Counted from the first letter of the stretch, positions 11,329-23,063 are shown. The stretch: 64,000 nt of DNA from Atrina japonica (GCA_030159075.1 BROG01000511.1:124001-188000); one strand, 5' to 3'. Program-made: numbers and translations. Notes: generated from the sequence alone by a model not told the origin.

Positions 11329-12379
11329 TCAAATATCAGCACAAAAGTTCTTCATTATCTTATCAGAACACTGAGAGGGTGCTCACCATTAACAACGGAT
11401 AGGCCAGTACTAATCAAGTTTTGTGAAAGGCCCAGAAATCGCACAATAACATGACTGACAAATATTTTCATCATAAATAAATGATTTAGTTTTCATTCTT
11501 AAAAATCCATTATTATTGGTTTCTGGTCAGTTTTAGAACAATCATTTGAAAACATTGTTTACCGAGAAAATCAAAGTCGAAAATTCGGTTTTTGGCAGTG
11601 TCTATATTGCTAATTGTTGTTGATTGTTGGATCATGGGAAGGAACCCAACTCTGAGCAGGTGCCAGTGTGTCCACGATCGGGCACCTTACCAAATATAGA
11701 TCTGACTGGTCTACATCAGTCTGAGCACCCCCATTCAAAACTAAAGGCGCCGACATAAACGTGTTAACATTATTCAAATTCCTCATATTACAGTTGTCAC
11801 TGTCTTAGATCAGTATTTGTACCGACGTTCCAGATTCAATCAAATAAACATACTTACTTGAATCGTAAGAATTTGTTTTAGCAGGCAATCAAAGTTAGAT
11901 AATAAAATTATGTTTATCATGGAGTATGGAGCTTTCTAGACGTTTATTGACGAATTGATACCGAAGTTTGAAATTAGCGAAAAAAGACATGATATGAACA
12001 ACTCGCAAACGTAACAGATAAACAATTAAAAAACGATATGTGAAGTGATCATACAGCATTGAAATTACAAAGTAATATGTATGTTGTTCATATTTCCCAC
12101 AGGCCCTTTGAAATTATTACCAGTGCAAGATGTTACTCTGTGTGTGTGTGTGTTCCTGAATGATTGGTAGCACTGGATGAATCATATTTACGATTATTAT
12201 AAATTATATCTGGCACTCCTACAATTCTAAACGTATATAAAAACGTGTGTATATAAGCCTAGTATTAGGATAGTATATATATTGGACAGATAACCCCGAG
12301 GGTGACAAGACACGATATGAAACAAGAGTTGTCTTTCCTGCATTATACTGAATATCGCCAAAATCATCATTTATCTTTC
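11329..12379. other. Spacer, nothing recognised
   Basis: AT-rich sequence with a short GT run near 12140. A plus-strand frame at 11212-11454 starts with a hydrophobic segment but has no supporting features. Confidence 0.45.
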
Positions 12380-12545
12380 TATCATTTTGTATCTCGCATA
12401 CCTGGTGTGACCGGTCAACAAGGGATGCCTAATGCCCCATGACACCTGATATCAAGAGGTCCGTGTTTGTCCAGTGTTCACCAGACCCATCTATTTTGTT
12501 TGGACATCATGGATATTAAAACTTCTGGTATCTGTGATTTTTATA
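12380..12545 (+). mobile_element. Family A retroelement tail
   Basis: Plus-strand tail copy recognised by GTGTGACCGGTCAACAAGG, GACACCTGAT, AGAGGTCCGTGTTTGTCCAG, a GGACATCATGGATATT block and the terminal TCTGGTATCTGTGATTTTTA. It is 5' truncated and has no coding sequence. Confidence 0.85.
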
Positions 12546-12594
12546 TTCCCCCAAATTATGTTTTAATATTTGGCATGTAATGACATTTTATGGT

Positions 12595-12912
12595 ATTTAT
12601 TTTTCAATGTAGACCATGATATTGATATTTTACAATGTAGACTACTCAATTGATATTTTACAATGTAGACTCTTCTATTGATATTTTACAATATAGACTA
12701 TGCTATTGATATTTTACAATGTAGACTCTTCTATTGATATTTTACAATGTAGACCATGCTATTGATATTTTACAATGTAGACCATGCTATTGATATTTTA
12801 CAATGTAGACCATGCTATTGATATTTTACAATGTAGACCATGCTACTGATATTTTACAATGTAGACCATGCTATTGATTTTTTACAATGTAGACTAATCT
12901 ATTGATATCTGT
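12595..12912. repeat. 28-bp minisatellite
   Basis: About eleven head-to-tail copies of a 28-bp unit, GATATTTTACAATGTAGACC plus ATGCTATT. The outermost copies are the most diverged. Confidence 0.95.
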
Positions 12913-13409
12913 CACTGTCATTTGTTACATTCCATGTCATGTAGATTTATGGACTTTCTGATTTGAGATTTATAAAACTATAATATGTAGAATCACCAGA
13001 TTTCCTATTGTGAAATACATAACATTTTTGCTGTAAAAGGTAGAATTACAGATTTCATTGTGTGCGATTTGATAAAACCCTTGTAAAATGATATATAAAA
13101 TACGACATTTTACACTTAGAAAGGTACCCATGATAACTACAAGTCTTGAGTGTGTAACCTGGTGGTTATACTTTAGTGTCTACAGTTGCGTGTTTACGAT
13201 CAAATATTATTAATATTTTACTTATTTGTCGGTTAAAAGAAGTGCAGACTTTAATCATCATAGTTCGCAATTTCCGAGATTCCTGTTGAGTGATTCCCCT
13301 TGTTTCTAACGCTTTATACTTAAGTGCACAAATGTTATGGTATTGTCAATAGCGGTGGCAACACATATAGATTTGAAATAGCCCCTTTCAGACTGTGCAG
13401 CCATGAACA
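12913..13409. other. Spacer, nothing recognised
   Basis: Unique AT-rich DNA between two minisatellites. No gene signal seen. Confidence 0.45.
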
Positions 13410-13925
13410 AGTATCAATGTATGAAAGGCGTCAAAGTTTGACTAATGGCAGATGAGTACTGTAGAAAGAAAGGACTCAAATTCAGACCACTGGCAGATGA
13501 GTACCATTTAAAGAAAGGAGTCAAATTCTGACCACTGTCAGATGAGTACCACTAGATTAAAGGAGTAAAATTCTGACCACTGGTAGATGGGTACCACTGG
13601 ATTAAAGGAGTCAAATTCTGACCAATGGCAGATAAGTACCACTTGATTAAAGGAGTCAAATTCTGACCAATGGCAGATGAATACCACTAGAGTAAAGCAG
13701 TCAAATTCTGACCACTGGTAGATTGGTACCACTGGATTAAAGGAGTCAAATTCTGACCAATGGCAGATGAGTACCCTTGGATTAAATGAGTCAAAGTCTG
13801 ACCACTGGCAGATGAGTTCCTTTGGTTGTAAAAAGTCAAACTCTGACCAATGGCGAATGAATATTTTTGGATGTAAGGCGTCAAAAGTGATAGGTGAGTA
13901 CCATTGAATGAAATGCGTCAAATTC
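13410..13925. repeat. 45-bp minisatellite
   Basis: About eleven diverged copies of a 45-bp unit containing GGCAGATGAGTACCACT, GATTAAAGGAGTCAAATTC and TGACCA. Because 45 is a multiple of three, the minus strand stays open for 129 codons (13538-13927) as a 15-residue peptide repeat with the core QWSEFDSFN. Copies have insertions and deletions, there is no signal peptide or splice support, and I treat this as a non-coding array. Confidence 0.9.
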
Positions 13926-14529
13926 AAAATGAAGCATGATCACCTTATCTGCTCGTATATTACACTTTTCCGGATATATGTGATTAAAACAAAGAACGAC
14001 AATTTACGCAGAGACAGAAGAGAACGTGTCGACTTCAATATATGTTCACTTTTAGGTGACATGTTCATTCTTTCAACATACATATAGATGGAGAAGACAA
14101 TACAGTGTTGATTTACAGTCCGTTTTATGGCCGGTCTGTCGACAATTGGTGCTGTATGTTCAGTTTATATCAAAGTATTTCCAAAGACACCTAGCGACAC
14201 AAATATCATACAACATATATAAAAATGACATATCACTCCGCCGATCTCTATAAACAACCAATTATACCAGTTTGCTAACAGACGTTTTTGAGTCAAGACA
14301 AATATTTTTGTACCATTTGCTCATTTATGTATAAATTATCATACAAAATACAAACTAATAATAATTAATATTAACACATACATTTACACCCACATACATA
14401 CATAAAATTACATATATACCATCTCCGTATCCGACCTGTCGTGTTATAACTTTTTTGTTCTCGACTACAGACTGTCGTTATGTAGCATGACTTCTTGATA
14501 CTTTGTCCTTCACACCGATATCATATATA

Positions 14530-14792
14530 AATATTTGTCTGTTTTTTTATTTCAAGGTATGTAGTTTAAGCTGTGCAGGAAACGGAACCAGAGCGACTGA
14601 ATCGCTGACCCTTACATTACTTCTGGCGTCGCGATTACGCTAGTACCGATAAAACATGGTGTACCTATTGAACAGGATACATCACAAAAGATTGGAGAGG
14701 TCAAAGCAAGGGACACTAAAATACAACAGTGTCAATGGCTAAGTAAAGTATCAAAGCAAAAGAAAATTGTCATTGTACGTTATATAGAATAA
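14530..14792 (+). other. Unassigned open stretch behind an acceptor-like site
   Basis: A good splice-acceptor-like sequence (TGTTTTTTTATTTCAAG) ends at about 14556. The frame directly after it reads CSLSCAGNGTRATESL and stops at about 14636. An overlapping frame, 14601-14792, is open for 63 codons with protein-like content (ITSGVAITLVPIKHGVPIEQ and onward, ending in TAA). It lacks an ATG. I do not recognise a family, and chance or a decayed insertion remains possible. Confidence 0.2.
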
Positions 14793-14819
14793 GCATTGCA
14801 AATCAGTTAAGTGTTCACA

Positions 14820-15090
14820 ATAACGCGGTTCTACTGTAACACCTCACTAATCCGATCACTTTGAGTCAGTCACAGAGGTGGTCTTAAAAGTGAGGTTCTA
14901 CTGTAACACCTCATTAATCAGATCACTTTGAGTCAGTCAGTTAGGTGGTCTTAATAGTGAGGTTCTTCTGTAATGCCTCACTAATCAGACCACTTAGAGT
15001 CAGTCAGTGAAGTGGTCTTAATAGTGAGGTTCTTCTGTAATGCCTCACTAATCAGACCACTTAAATGGTCTTAATAGTGAGATTCCATTA
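14820..15090. repeat. 67-bp minisatellite (four diverged copies)
   Basis: Head-to-tail copies of a roughly 67-bp unit with GAGGTTCTACTGTAACACCT, CACTAATCAGATCACTT and GAGTCAGTCAGTGAGGTGG. The last copy is shortened. A related GAGGTGGTCTCTTAAGTGAGG motif occurs alone near 55157. Confidence 0.9.
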
Positions 15091-15344
15091 TATTTTTATT
15101 TTAATACTCTTGAGCGTCAACAGCTGATAGTGGGAAGAACCATTCTTCTAAACTAATGCTATGGACCAATCTTAAGGTTCGTCAATGTGTTTAGTTTCCA
15201 GTGACTTGAACTTCTTTAAATCAAGAGTTTGGCCACAAAACAGTCGCTACCTGTTTTAAGTCACAGACAAGTCGTGGTACATGTTGCTGTGCTGAAATCA
15301 CCCTAAGACTGTTTCGCTTCAGTGCCTTTGCCCACTTGAGCGGT

Positions 15345-15575
15345 CAGAGCATTGCTCTTTAAACAATGAAGTTTTTCACTTCTGGTCAGTGCAAGTTTGA
15401 ACCCGGCTGAAACCTGATTTTTGTGAGAAAATTTGTCAGTTTACTTGGGGAAAGCTGGAGGTGTCATTCCGGATACATTGATATTGTAACCTGGTTTGCA
15501 GATTCACCATTAAAAACTCTCCGGCACTGTATAACGGAAACGTTGTTGAGTGTGGCGTAAAACACTATTCATTTT
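15345..15575 (+). mobile_element. tRNA-derived SINE, near full length
   Basis: A tRNA-like head (GCGGTCAGAGCATTGCTCTT resembling box A, CAAGTTTGAACCCGG resembling box B) is followed by the shared SINE body: GAGAAAATTTGTCAGTTTAC, an ACATTGATATTGTAACCTGG block, and the terminal TGTTGAGTGTGGCGTAAAAC. The same head-body order recurs at 44.4 and 56.9 kb (plus) and at 34.8 and 36.2 kb (minus). It resembles mollusc SINEs with a conserved 3' domain; I cannot assign a named family. Confidence 0.8.
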
Positions 15576-17144
15576 CTATAAAAAAAAAAATCCACTAGGT
15601 CTCAAAAATAAAGTTAAATCTCTACTATTGTAACTGGAATTTCCTTACAGCATGTAAAAGACTTTTTAGTTGTTGCATGGCTGTTACAACTTTTGATGTG
15701 AACACTTTCCCGAAAAAGTACGTTACTTCTGTTTAATTTGTAGAAAAGGGGGTATTACATTGTAACCTTTTCGACTTTTGATTAATTCCATATGTCTACA
15801 CGTGGAAGAATTCTGTGTAGCACTAGTATGATTGTTTGTGTATTATTTACTGATTAAAGATTTTGTTGAAACTTTGTTAGCGATTCCTTAAAATAAATAT
15901 CAATAGACACCGTGTTTCAATTAATGTTTATTAATCAATTAAAATGAATCTAATTATAAACAATAAAAATTCATATGTACACGTTGGTTATCACATGAAT
16001 GTGTGATAGCATTTCTATCTAAATTTCAGTTTAAGTTTTACAGTACCGTTGATTTAATGATATATACATAACTAAAATCTCCTCCATATTTGATGATGTT
16101 TTGGTAAAATATGAGTAGGGGTGCAAAAGGAAGTCTTTCCAAAATATGTTATTAATAATTTACATTATATAGAAATATATATAGAGTAAGTAACGGAAGT
16201 TGTCTTACTGAATGATTTATTGTTGCTTTTTTTCAAATCTGACGAATTATTTTCTGTCAAACCTTTACCTTCTACAGCAGAGTTAGTGTCATATTATACA
16301 TATATGAATTACAGACAAGTGTATATTGATATGGCGAAATTCGGTTTCAATTTTCACCATCAGGTTTTCTCAAATTACATGTTTACAAAGCATAGATAAT
16401 TAGTTATGTTGATGAATGGAATTTAGTTGGTATATATTTTTTAAACCACAAGAAATAAGAAAATTACGACTATATTTAAATTAACGACGACTATAGTTTA
16501 TATTATCCATCTACATATGTACTTTTAGATACCATGGTATTGAACCAAAAATCAGTGATTGAAAATAAATAATAATAGTAAACTTTAGTCAATGTTACAA
16601 CGTCAAAAATCCCAAATCACATGATAGGTTACATATATGTTTTACGTTTTCATAATGTCATAGATATAAATAGGTGTTTTAATCTACTTTATTGGTCCAA
16701 TCTAATTGACCAGTCTTGTAAAAATCCTGTTCCATGTGTTGAAAAAAATTATATTACTCGGTCTTAATAGATCTAGTCCTTTACCAGTGTTCCATGGCAT
16801 TACTCGGTCTTAATAGAAGTCTACGGATTAGTCTATATTCATGAAAACCAGCTTTATTGTTGTTTCCATTTTTCAACATTTGACATTTGAGAAATAACAA
16901 AACAATGAAAGTGAGAATTTTTATATTGTATCTCACAACAGGAAATATTTTGCAATGTTCCTATACTAAATTTTTCAAAAATTGAAACACTGAGGGAGGA
17001 TAACCACTTCTCTTTTTGTAAAGATTCCTTAGCATAATGCAACAAATTGCGATAACATCGGAGTTGTAACGGTCGCCGGCAAACTCCAATAACATTTACA
17101 TTGTTGTCCTCGTAATATAAAATCACCAGTAGCGACAGAAGGTT
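15576..17144. other. AT-rich spacer, nothing recognised
   Basis: No gene seen. The phrase ATTACTCGGTCTTAATAGA occurs twice (about 16752 and 16800), suggesting a small local duplication. Confidence 0.45.
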
Positions 17145-17300
17145 CTGTGAGACAATATACAAATCAGTTAAAAATTGGGCACACACGGAACTCTGAAAAT
17201 CCAGATATGGGATCAGGTTCCCCTGTTGACAGCAGCGGTCATACACCCGCCATGAGTCCACACTTAAATTCAAATAATTGAGAAATGAATCCTTGTTATA
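17145..17300 (-). mobile_element. Family A retroelement tail, diverged
   Basis: Minus-strand copy with GGAACTCTGAAAATCCAGA, GGGATCAGGTTCCCCTGTTGA and CACCCGCCATGAGTCC on the plus strand. The open frame at 16854-17273 runs through it by chance. Confidence 0.75.
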
Positions 17301-17535
17301 ATCGTTAAAGCTTATATAACAAACATCATCGAGAAAGTGAACAAGTCAAACTGTGTAATTATAAACAAATATAACAATACCGACCAATAAGTTGCGAAAT
17401 GTTGAGATTAAACACGAGTGATGCCCCTTGTCATTTTGTGATTCAATATTACAGCATCGCTTTTATATGTATAAGCTCTTTTGCTAAATAATGCGCATAT
17501 TATGCCAAATTCATTTTGAATATGAAGAAGCATAG

Positions 17536-17571
17536 ATCACACACACACACACACACACACACGGACGCACG

Positions 17572-17619
<48 letters not shown>
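17536..17619. repeat. (CA)n microsatellite
   Basis: CA dinucleotide tract with a short GGACGCACGCACG interruption. Confidence 0.97.
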
Positions 17620-17624
<5 letters not shown>

Positions 17625-18310
17625 ATAATAATCGTGTGTATATATATTCTACATAATTAGTAAAAATGAAATATAAGACAGCGCTTAAAGCAAATAGTCT
17701 TACTAGGCGAGTGGTCAGTGCCTGTGGCGATGTGTTACCTTGTACAATTTACTTGTCAGGTTTGTTTGTTATTTTGAGACCATGACCAGGTAATGGTGCA
17801 AGTACACCATAATTATTCTTGTATTTGAGGACCATGAGGTCATGCTCAGGTAAAACAAACCTTAACTGTTGTTAAGCTTCATTTGTGTTTTGTGATATAC
17901 ATGTGTTACCTTGGAAACAAAGTTCAAGATAATTCCTATTTTAATCGACTGAATCTTTTCTGTCTTTGTTCATTTACAAATACCATATTTGTGACAGCTA
18001 AATCCGCTAAATGTGGTGTCGACTTTAACATAAAAAATAGTAAGCAGATACATACATCGCCATGCCGGATATTTGGACACGTTCGTTTTAACGTCCAAAA
18101 ATTAACATGATTGTCTAATGCGTTCCCTTCGATAAATGTTACTAACAACTTGCATGGTGGCATGTCAGATACTTTATCATTGTTCAATTGGAAATTGAAA
18201 TGACTTTGAAAAAATAATTAGGTTTCTCATGACTTGATATAGGTGAACAGATGATATCCTTGACATATACAGTGAAAACACGATATCATTGATGCATTCA
18301 ATTGGACGAA
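17620..18310. other. Spacer, nothing recognised
   Basis: Two related phrases with ACCATGACCAGGTAATG and CATGAGGTCATGCTCAGGTAA sit about 60 bp apart near 17780-17850. No gene recognised. Overlapping frames at 17883-18187 look like chance. Confidence 0.4.
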
Positions 18311-18460
18311 TATTGAAAAATCACCAATACCAAAATAATAATCTTCGGGATGTTTAGGAGAGAATAAACAAATCTTGTGAACATTGGACAAACACGAACC
18401 ACTTAATATTCGGGGTGGGAGAAGGTGTCATAGAGAAGAAGCATCCCTTGTTGGTATATA
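18311..18460 (-). mobile_element. Family A retroelement tail, diverged
   Basis: Minus-strand copy recognised on the plus strand by AAATCACCAATACCAAAAT, TTCGGGATGTTTAGGA, TTGGACAAACACGAACC and AGAAGCATCCCTTGTTG. Confidence 0.75.
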
Positions 18461-18579
18461 ACATCATTTAAAATCATCAAACTCGGCCATAGTTACGAAA
18501 TCTATACTAATAAGTTCATATAGGCGCCAATCTATAATTAAGCTTGAAATATTATCAACATGGTACTTAAAAACGAAAT

Positions 18580-18665
18580 GGCGAAAATAGGCCAAAACAA
18601 ATGCTCAAGACGATCGTATCAGTCAAACAGACTTCATCAGTTGAGCTCGAATTTTGTGCATAAGT
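18580..18665 (+). mobile_element. Family B dispersed repeat fragment
   Basis: Shares GCTCAAGACGATCGTATCAG and ACTTCATCAGTTGAGCTC with copies at 36.5, 51.0, 51.2 and 52.3 kb and with inverted copies at 37.5, 44.7 and 59.4 kb. No coding capacity seen. Confidence 0.7.
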
Positions 18666-19200
18666 AGATTACAGATCTGGTACGTACAAATAAATACATA
18701 TATTATTATTTTTATAACATTTATAGACATTTATAGAACTACATATGAAGTTTTAAATTTAAAACAAATTGAAGATTTTAGTCAACAGTTAATGATTGTA
18801 TACCACAAAACAATATTTTATCTGTACACTATCCATCTTGCAAACAAAGTACAAAAATGAAGTTCTATTTATATCTCCGACATTTTAGAAATACCATTAA
18901 ACACAGGTTAAGGTATTATGTTATTGTTTTCATGTCTTTGAAGTAAAGTTCTTTACACACATTAAACAAATGGTAAATTATTCTTCAATATGATCTATTA
19001 AACGCCAACAACCAGAAGATGAAACAAAACCGTAAAAAGGTATAAGTATGTTCCTTATTGTGACGGATGTCTCGCATTATGTACCTTTTTATTTTCCTTT
19101 ATGTTTTTGTGCAAGTGATTTATATTTTCTTCAACAGCACAAAACCTTACAAATGTACCAAACACACGACTTATTGTGCTAAGCATAGCAATTCAGGGTA
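18666..19200. other. Spacer, nothing recognised
   Basis: AT-rich DNA between two repeats. No gene seen. Confidence 0.45.
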
Positions 19201-19244
19201 GCTAACTTTATTTACTGTTTGAGGTGGATTCGTTTTCATTAGCG

Positions 19245-19650
19245 GTGTACTTTAACTTGACATTTAGAGATATCGACGTTTTGTCAATTAATAATGACAA
19301 TTTTCATACATATATCTAAGCGATATATCCCAACAAACGAACTACAAATTAAAAATACAAGAAATTCAAGCACGCACACTTCTTACTTAGACATCTTATT
19401 TACTATAGACACAGACGGGGAATTAATAACTAAGCTATCCGGCAAACGCGATGATTTCAACTTTCCCATCGTAAATTTTCCATATTTTTCAGTAGTAATA
19501 TCCTATGTTCATCCACATATGGAGTTTATATTTGACAAATGGTCCGATATGCCAGGGCGGGTTCAACATATGAACATTTCATATACAAAGGTAAACTACT
19601 CATTGACAAATTACGTTACGCAAATTTTACGGTAGGTATAATAGTCTTGT
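19245..19650 (+). pseudogene. Reverse-transcriptase relic of the family A retroelement
   Basis: The conceptual product keeps the region after the RT catalytic motif: STHTSYLDILFTIDTDGE and GKRDDFNFPIVNFP match the relic at 31 kb. The catalytic YIDD motif upstream is damaged (it reads like RDID). Stops and at least one frame change break the frame before the family A tail begins (TTTTACGGTAGGTATAATAG). The RT type is not certain: the YxDD box followed by a (S/F)-Y-L-D-I box suggests a Penelope-like element, but I cannot confirm that. It cannot be functional. Confidence 0.8.
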
Positions 19651-19727
19651 TTGCGATTACTCTGTTTCACTAAGTGTAATGTTAAGTTGCCCGTTCGATA
19701 GCTTTTGTTGAGACGTCTGTACCAATA

Positions 19728-20160
19728 GGGAACTTTCGAGTTAGCCCGGATTACTGTTATGATCCTGCATTTATTTGCGCCTTCTCGATTTTGTTCCTCA
19801 TATGTTCTTCCGGTTTTCATATTTACCTTCGCAACATATGTAAAGTAAATGGAAATATTTTTACTTTTTAGAGCATAAAATTTATTGTTTATAAAAAAAC
19901 CCAAGAGAATCTTAAAACATATCACAGTTGAATGCCAAATTATTGAAATGTATCAGACAGAGAAAAATGAGCGGACAGACCGGGAATCGACACAGGACAT
20001 TCCGAACACTTGCAGGGTGCTTTTACCAATTGTGCTATGGGGGCTATCTATATATGATCGAAACCGGAAATAACATTGAGGAATATTATTCTATAATCAC
20101 ATAACTGTCGATTATAAAAGCAGGATTATAATGGAAATCTGGGCTTACTCGAAGGTTCCC
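19728..20160. mobile_element. 433-bp MITE with about 46-bp terminal inverted repeats and a tRNA-like core
   Basis: The left end begins GGGAACTTTCGAGTTAGCCC and the right end, reverse complemented, begins GGGAACCTTCGAGTAAGCCC. Similarity between the ends continues for about 46 bp (through ATGATCCTGCATTTA versus ATAATCCTGCTTTTA). TA on both sides (19726-19727 and 20161-20162) fits a TA target duplication of the Tc1/mariner kind. The element sits inside the family A tail, so it is younger. No transposase is encoded. Confidence 0.85.
19977..20046 (-). other. tRNA-like sequence inside the MITE
   Basis: On the minus strand, TAGCACAATTGGTAAAAGCA resembles the D-arm and box A of a tRNA, and TGTCGATTCCCGG resembles the T-arm and box B, at roughly normal spacing. 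The piece between them does not give a clean anticodon stem by eye, so I do not call a functional tRNA. Confidence 0.5.
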
Positions 20161-20385
20161 TATTGTGACGAGTATTCGTTCCTCACGAATTATATTTGGA
20201 TTTAACTTTGGACTCACGGCGGGTGTGACCTGTCGACAAGGGATGCTTACTTCTCCATGGCACCTGATCCTACCTCTTGGTTTCCAGAGGTTCGTGTTTA
20301 TTCATTTTTCCGGATATGTATCTATATCCTGGACATCCTAAAGATGTATAATTTGGTATATAAGATTTTTTGACATTTCGTTAAA

Positions 20386-20926
20386 ATACATTCCAACTGG
20401 GTGACTAATCTCACTTAGCATAAAGCAATTCTGGGTAGCTATCTATTATTGCTGTCTGTGGTGGAATCATTTTCATACAAATCATTACTAACAGATGTAT
20501 TGGCTACTAGTGTAAGATGTATGACGCTGATAGAAATTCAAGGCCAATAACCGTTGTCAGTATATTAAATAGATTGTTTAGTTATGAGATAATAACGTCA
20601 CAATGTTAAAATTGCAAACCATTCTGGTTTAAATGGGCTCAAAGATAGTCCAGTCCAGTTTATCCAAATTTACCACTATTTTACATGAATGTATGACAAA
20701 ATAAATTTGAAGCAGACGTCATTCGATGTAATATATGTTTAATGTATGCATCCGTTCATAGATAGACATCTTTGAACAGTACAAGTTAACATTTATCATT
20801 TTGACGCAAATGTCATAATTAATTAGTGCTGAACTTATTTAAATGAAGTTATGCTATGAATTTCAAGAAATTGATCGTGAATTATATTATTTCATATTAT
20901 CACTGTTATGATAACTACTATTATCA
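20386..20926. other. Spacer, nothing recognised
   Basis: No gene or known repeat was seen. Confidence 0.45.
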
Positions 20927-20927
20927 T

Positions 20928-20983
<56 letters not shown>

Positions 20984-20987
20984 ATAA

Positions 20988-21026
<39 letters not shown>

Positions 21027-21068
21027 CAGTAGTAATAGTAGTAGTAGTAGTAGTAGTAGCAGTAGTAA

Positions 21069-21110
<42 letters not shown>

Positions 21111-21167
21111 CAGTAGTCATGGTAGTAGAAGTAGTTGTAGTAATAGTTGTAGTAGTAGTAGAAGTAA

Positions 21168-21209
<42 letters not shown>

Positions 21210-21210
21210 A
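20927..21210. repeat. (AGT)n trinucleotide tract, about 280 bp
   Basis: Long AGT/GTA tract with scattered interruptions. It is open in several frames (poly-Ser, poly-Val, poly-Thr), all artefacts. Confidence 0.97.
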
Positions 21211-21230
21211 AATCCCAATATTAGTCTTAA

Positions 21231-21271
21231 TATTATTATTAGTCTCATTATTATTATTATTATTATTATTT

Positions 21272-21330
<59 letters not shown>
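21231..21330. repeat. (ATT)n followed by (TA)n microsatellite
   Basis: An ATT tract at about 21231-21270 and a TA tract at about 21277-21328, just downstream of the AGT tract. Confidence 0.96.
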
Positions 21331-21333
<3 letters not shown>

Positions 21334-21559
21334 TCTCATACAGCGAATTCTTGTGAACACTGTATAAATCTTCGCTATGAGCGTAATTCGATATACATAC
21401 ATATATAAGTATTTATTCATCAGCCAATGGGCTTTTTACTACACGTGAAACAAATATCAAAAGTTAATATGCCAATATTTGTGACTGAATGGTAATTTTA
21501 TTGTGAAATATTCATCGTTTACAAACTGGCGAATATTCGTAAATTTGTGTAAGCTCAAA
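21331..21559. other. Spacer, nothing recognised
   Basis: Short AT-rich stretch between a microsatellite and a family A tail. Confidence 0.4.
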
Positions 21560-21765
21560 ATTTTTCACAGTTGAATCTGACTGGATTCACGGCGGGTCAT
21601 GTGACCGGTCAAAATTGGATGCTTACCTCTCCATTATACCTCCTCTCATCTATAGATTTCCAGAGGTCCGTGTTTGTCTACTATTCACCAAATTTGTATA
21701 CATATCCTGGGCATCCTGAGGATTTATACTTTGGTATCTGTGATTTTATAACACTTCAATAATCA
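21560..21765 (+). mobile_element. Family A retroelement tail
   Basis: Plus-strand copy with TGGATTCACGGCGGGTCATG, TTTCCAGAGGTCCGTGTTTG, CCTGGGCATCCTGAGGATT and the end TTTGGTATCTGTGATTTTAT. 5' truncated. Confidence 0.88.
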
Positions 21766-23060
21766 CCTTTACAATATATATTTTGTATTTTGCCAAGTTT
21801 CGTGATTCATATCACTTATAAAATATTAAATTTGAGGCCGAATTATCCGTATGAGTATAGTGACGCGCCAAAATTGATTCAGATCTTTATTTTCTCTACA
21901 TTTTTCATATAAATAAACATATTTTCAAAACATTGATGGGACGTCATTTCTTAATCAACTAAAACTGAAACCATAAAAATCAGAATGTCGAATAGTTTCA
22001 TTGTATATGTGTTTATCATGTTCAAATTCTCAGCAAATTAAACACAATATTAAATTCTTTATGTCATAATTCCCTATTTACGTAAATTAAAAAGGGATAT
22101 TACAACTTGCCGTCAGTATTGTAAAACGTAACAATGAGAATTTATAACGTGTGTCTCTGTACAGTGAAAGCGTATTCCGAAATGCGTGGTTTGAATTATG
22201 CATCACGTAATTGTGCATGTGCTAAAATTCCATGGGTTTATTGCAATGCTTTAAATATAGTTCACCGATTGTTCATCCTTTGTTTCATATTTATTTCCTT
22301 GTTGTTTTCAAATTACGTAATCAACCAGCAGTTGAAAATTATATGCTAAATTAATTGCGTATCAATGCTGCCTTTCAAGATAAAATATTCAATTTTATGG
22401 GATAGGCAGCAAGGATTTGAACCAGGATCTCAGGTACGCATCCGTTAGTCGACATACTGTATATAGCAAATTGCAATATTTACAGGTACGCTATTGTCGT
22501 CCATTTAGCTTCAGGCCTCCTGATATTGTCATATAAGAAACATCAAATATTCTGACATAATAGGTTCATATACAGTACATTTGTAAACGGAAACATTGTT
22601 TAAATCATGAGGGCAATAAAACCTTTGTTTGTGGTTAGGATTACACCAAACATCAAACGTAATTATTAAAATTTATAGCACTTATTTGTATTGTGATTGT
22701 ATGAGACGCTTTTGAAAATAATTACACATTTTATTATCATCATTACTGGCGTTTATTCTATGCTTTTGTTGTAACTGTAACATTACGTTTACATTAAATA
22801 GTTTAAGATACTAATGATGGAAATAATCACTCTCTCTTTACAGCCGTCTTGAGGCATTTGTTTTTGTCCCTCTTTTTGCAAAACAACCACTTATTATGTT
22901 AATATTTATACTAATTTGGTTGTACAACATTCAATATTTAACAAATACTTGTTTAGATTTCCGCAATGTCATTTTGCACTATATACTATATAACCCTTGT
23001 ACCACATAATGTAAGTGTGAGGTAATAAAAAAGAGGGCGTCAAATATTTGTTAATTGTCA
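21766..23060. other. Spacer with a possible tRNA-derived remnant
   Basis: No gene recognised. On the minus strand near 22400-22425, ATCCTGGTTCAAATCCTTG matches a box B (T-arm) pattern, and ACTAACGGATGCGTACC lies upstream of it, so a fragment of a tRNA-derived SINE may be present at about 22390-22455. Confidence 0.35.
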
Positions 23061-23063
23061 AGC

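Larger units (their letters stand above)
19651..20385 (+). mobile_element. Family A tail interrupted by a MITE
   Basis: The tail continues directly from the RT relic (TACTCTGTTTCACTAAGTG, GAGACGTCTGTACCAA). It is broken at 19726, resumes at 20161 with TTGTGACGAGTATTCGTTCC, and runs through GGACTCACGGCGGGTGTGAC, TCTCCATGGCACCTGATCC and the terminal TTGGTATATAAGATTTTTTG. Confidence 0.88.

Noticed and set aside
16854..17273. 139-codon minus-strand frame
   Set aside because: It runs through a family A retroelement tail and has no domain. The PYLDFQSSV part is the tail read in frame, as in several other copies.
20887..21420. Long poly-Thr, poly-Ser and poly-Val frames
   Set aside because: Translations of an AGT trinucleotide tract and a flanking TA tract.
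22390..22455. tRNA gene on the minus strand
   Set aside because: Only a box B-like T-arm is clear; no full cloverleaf could be drawn, so I treat it as a possible SINE remnant.
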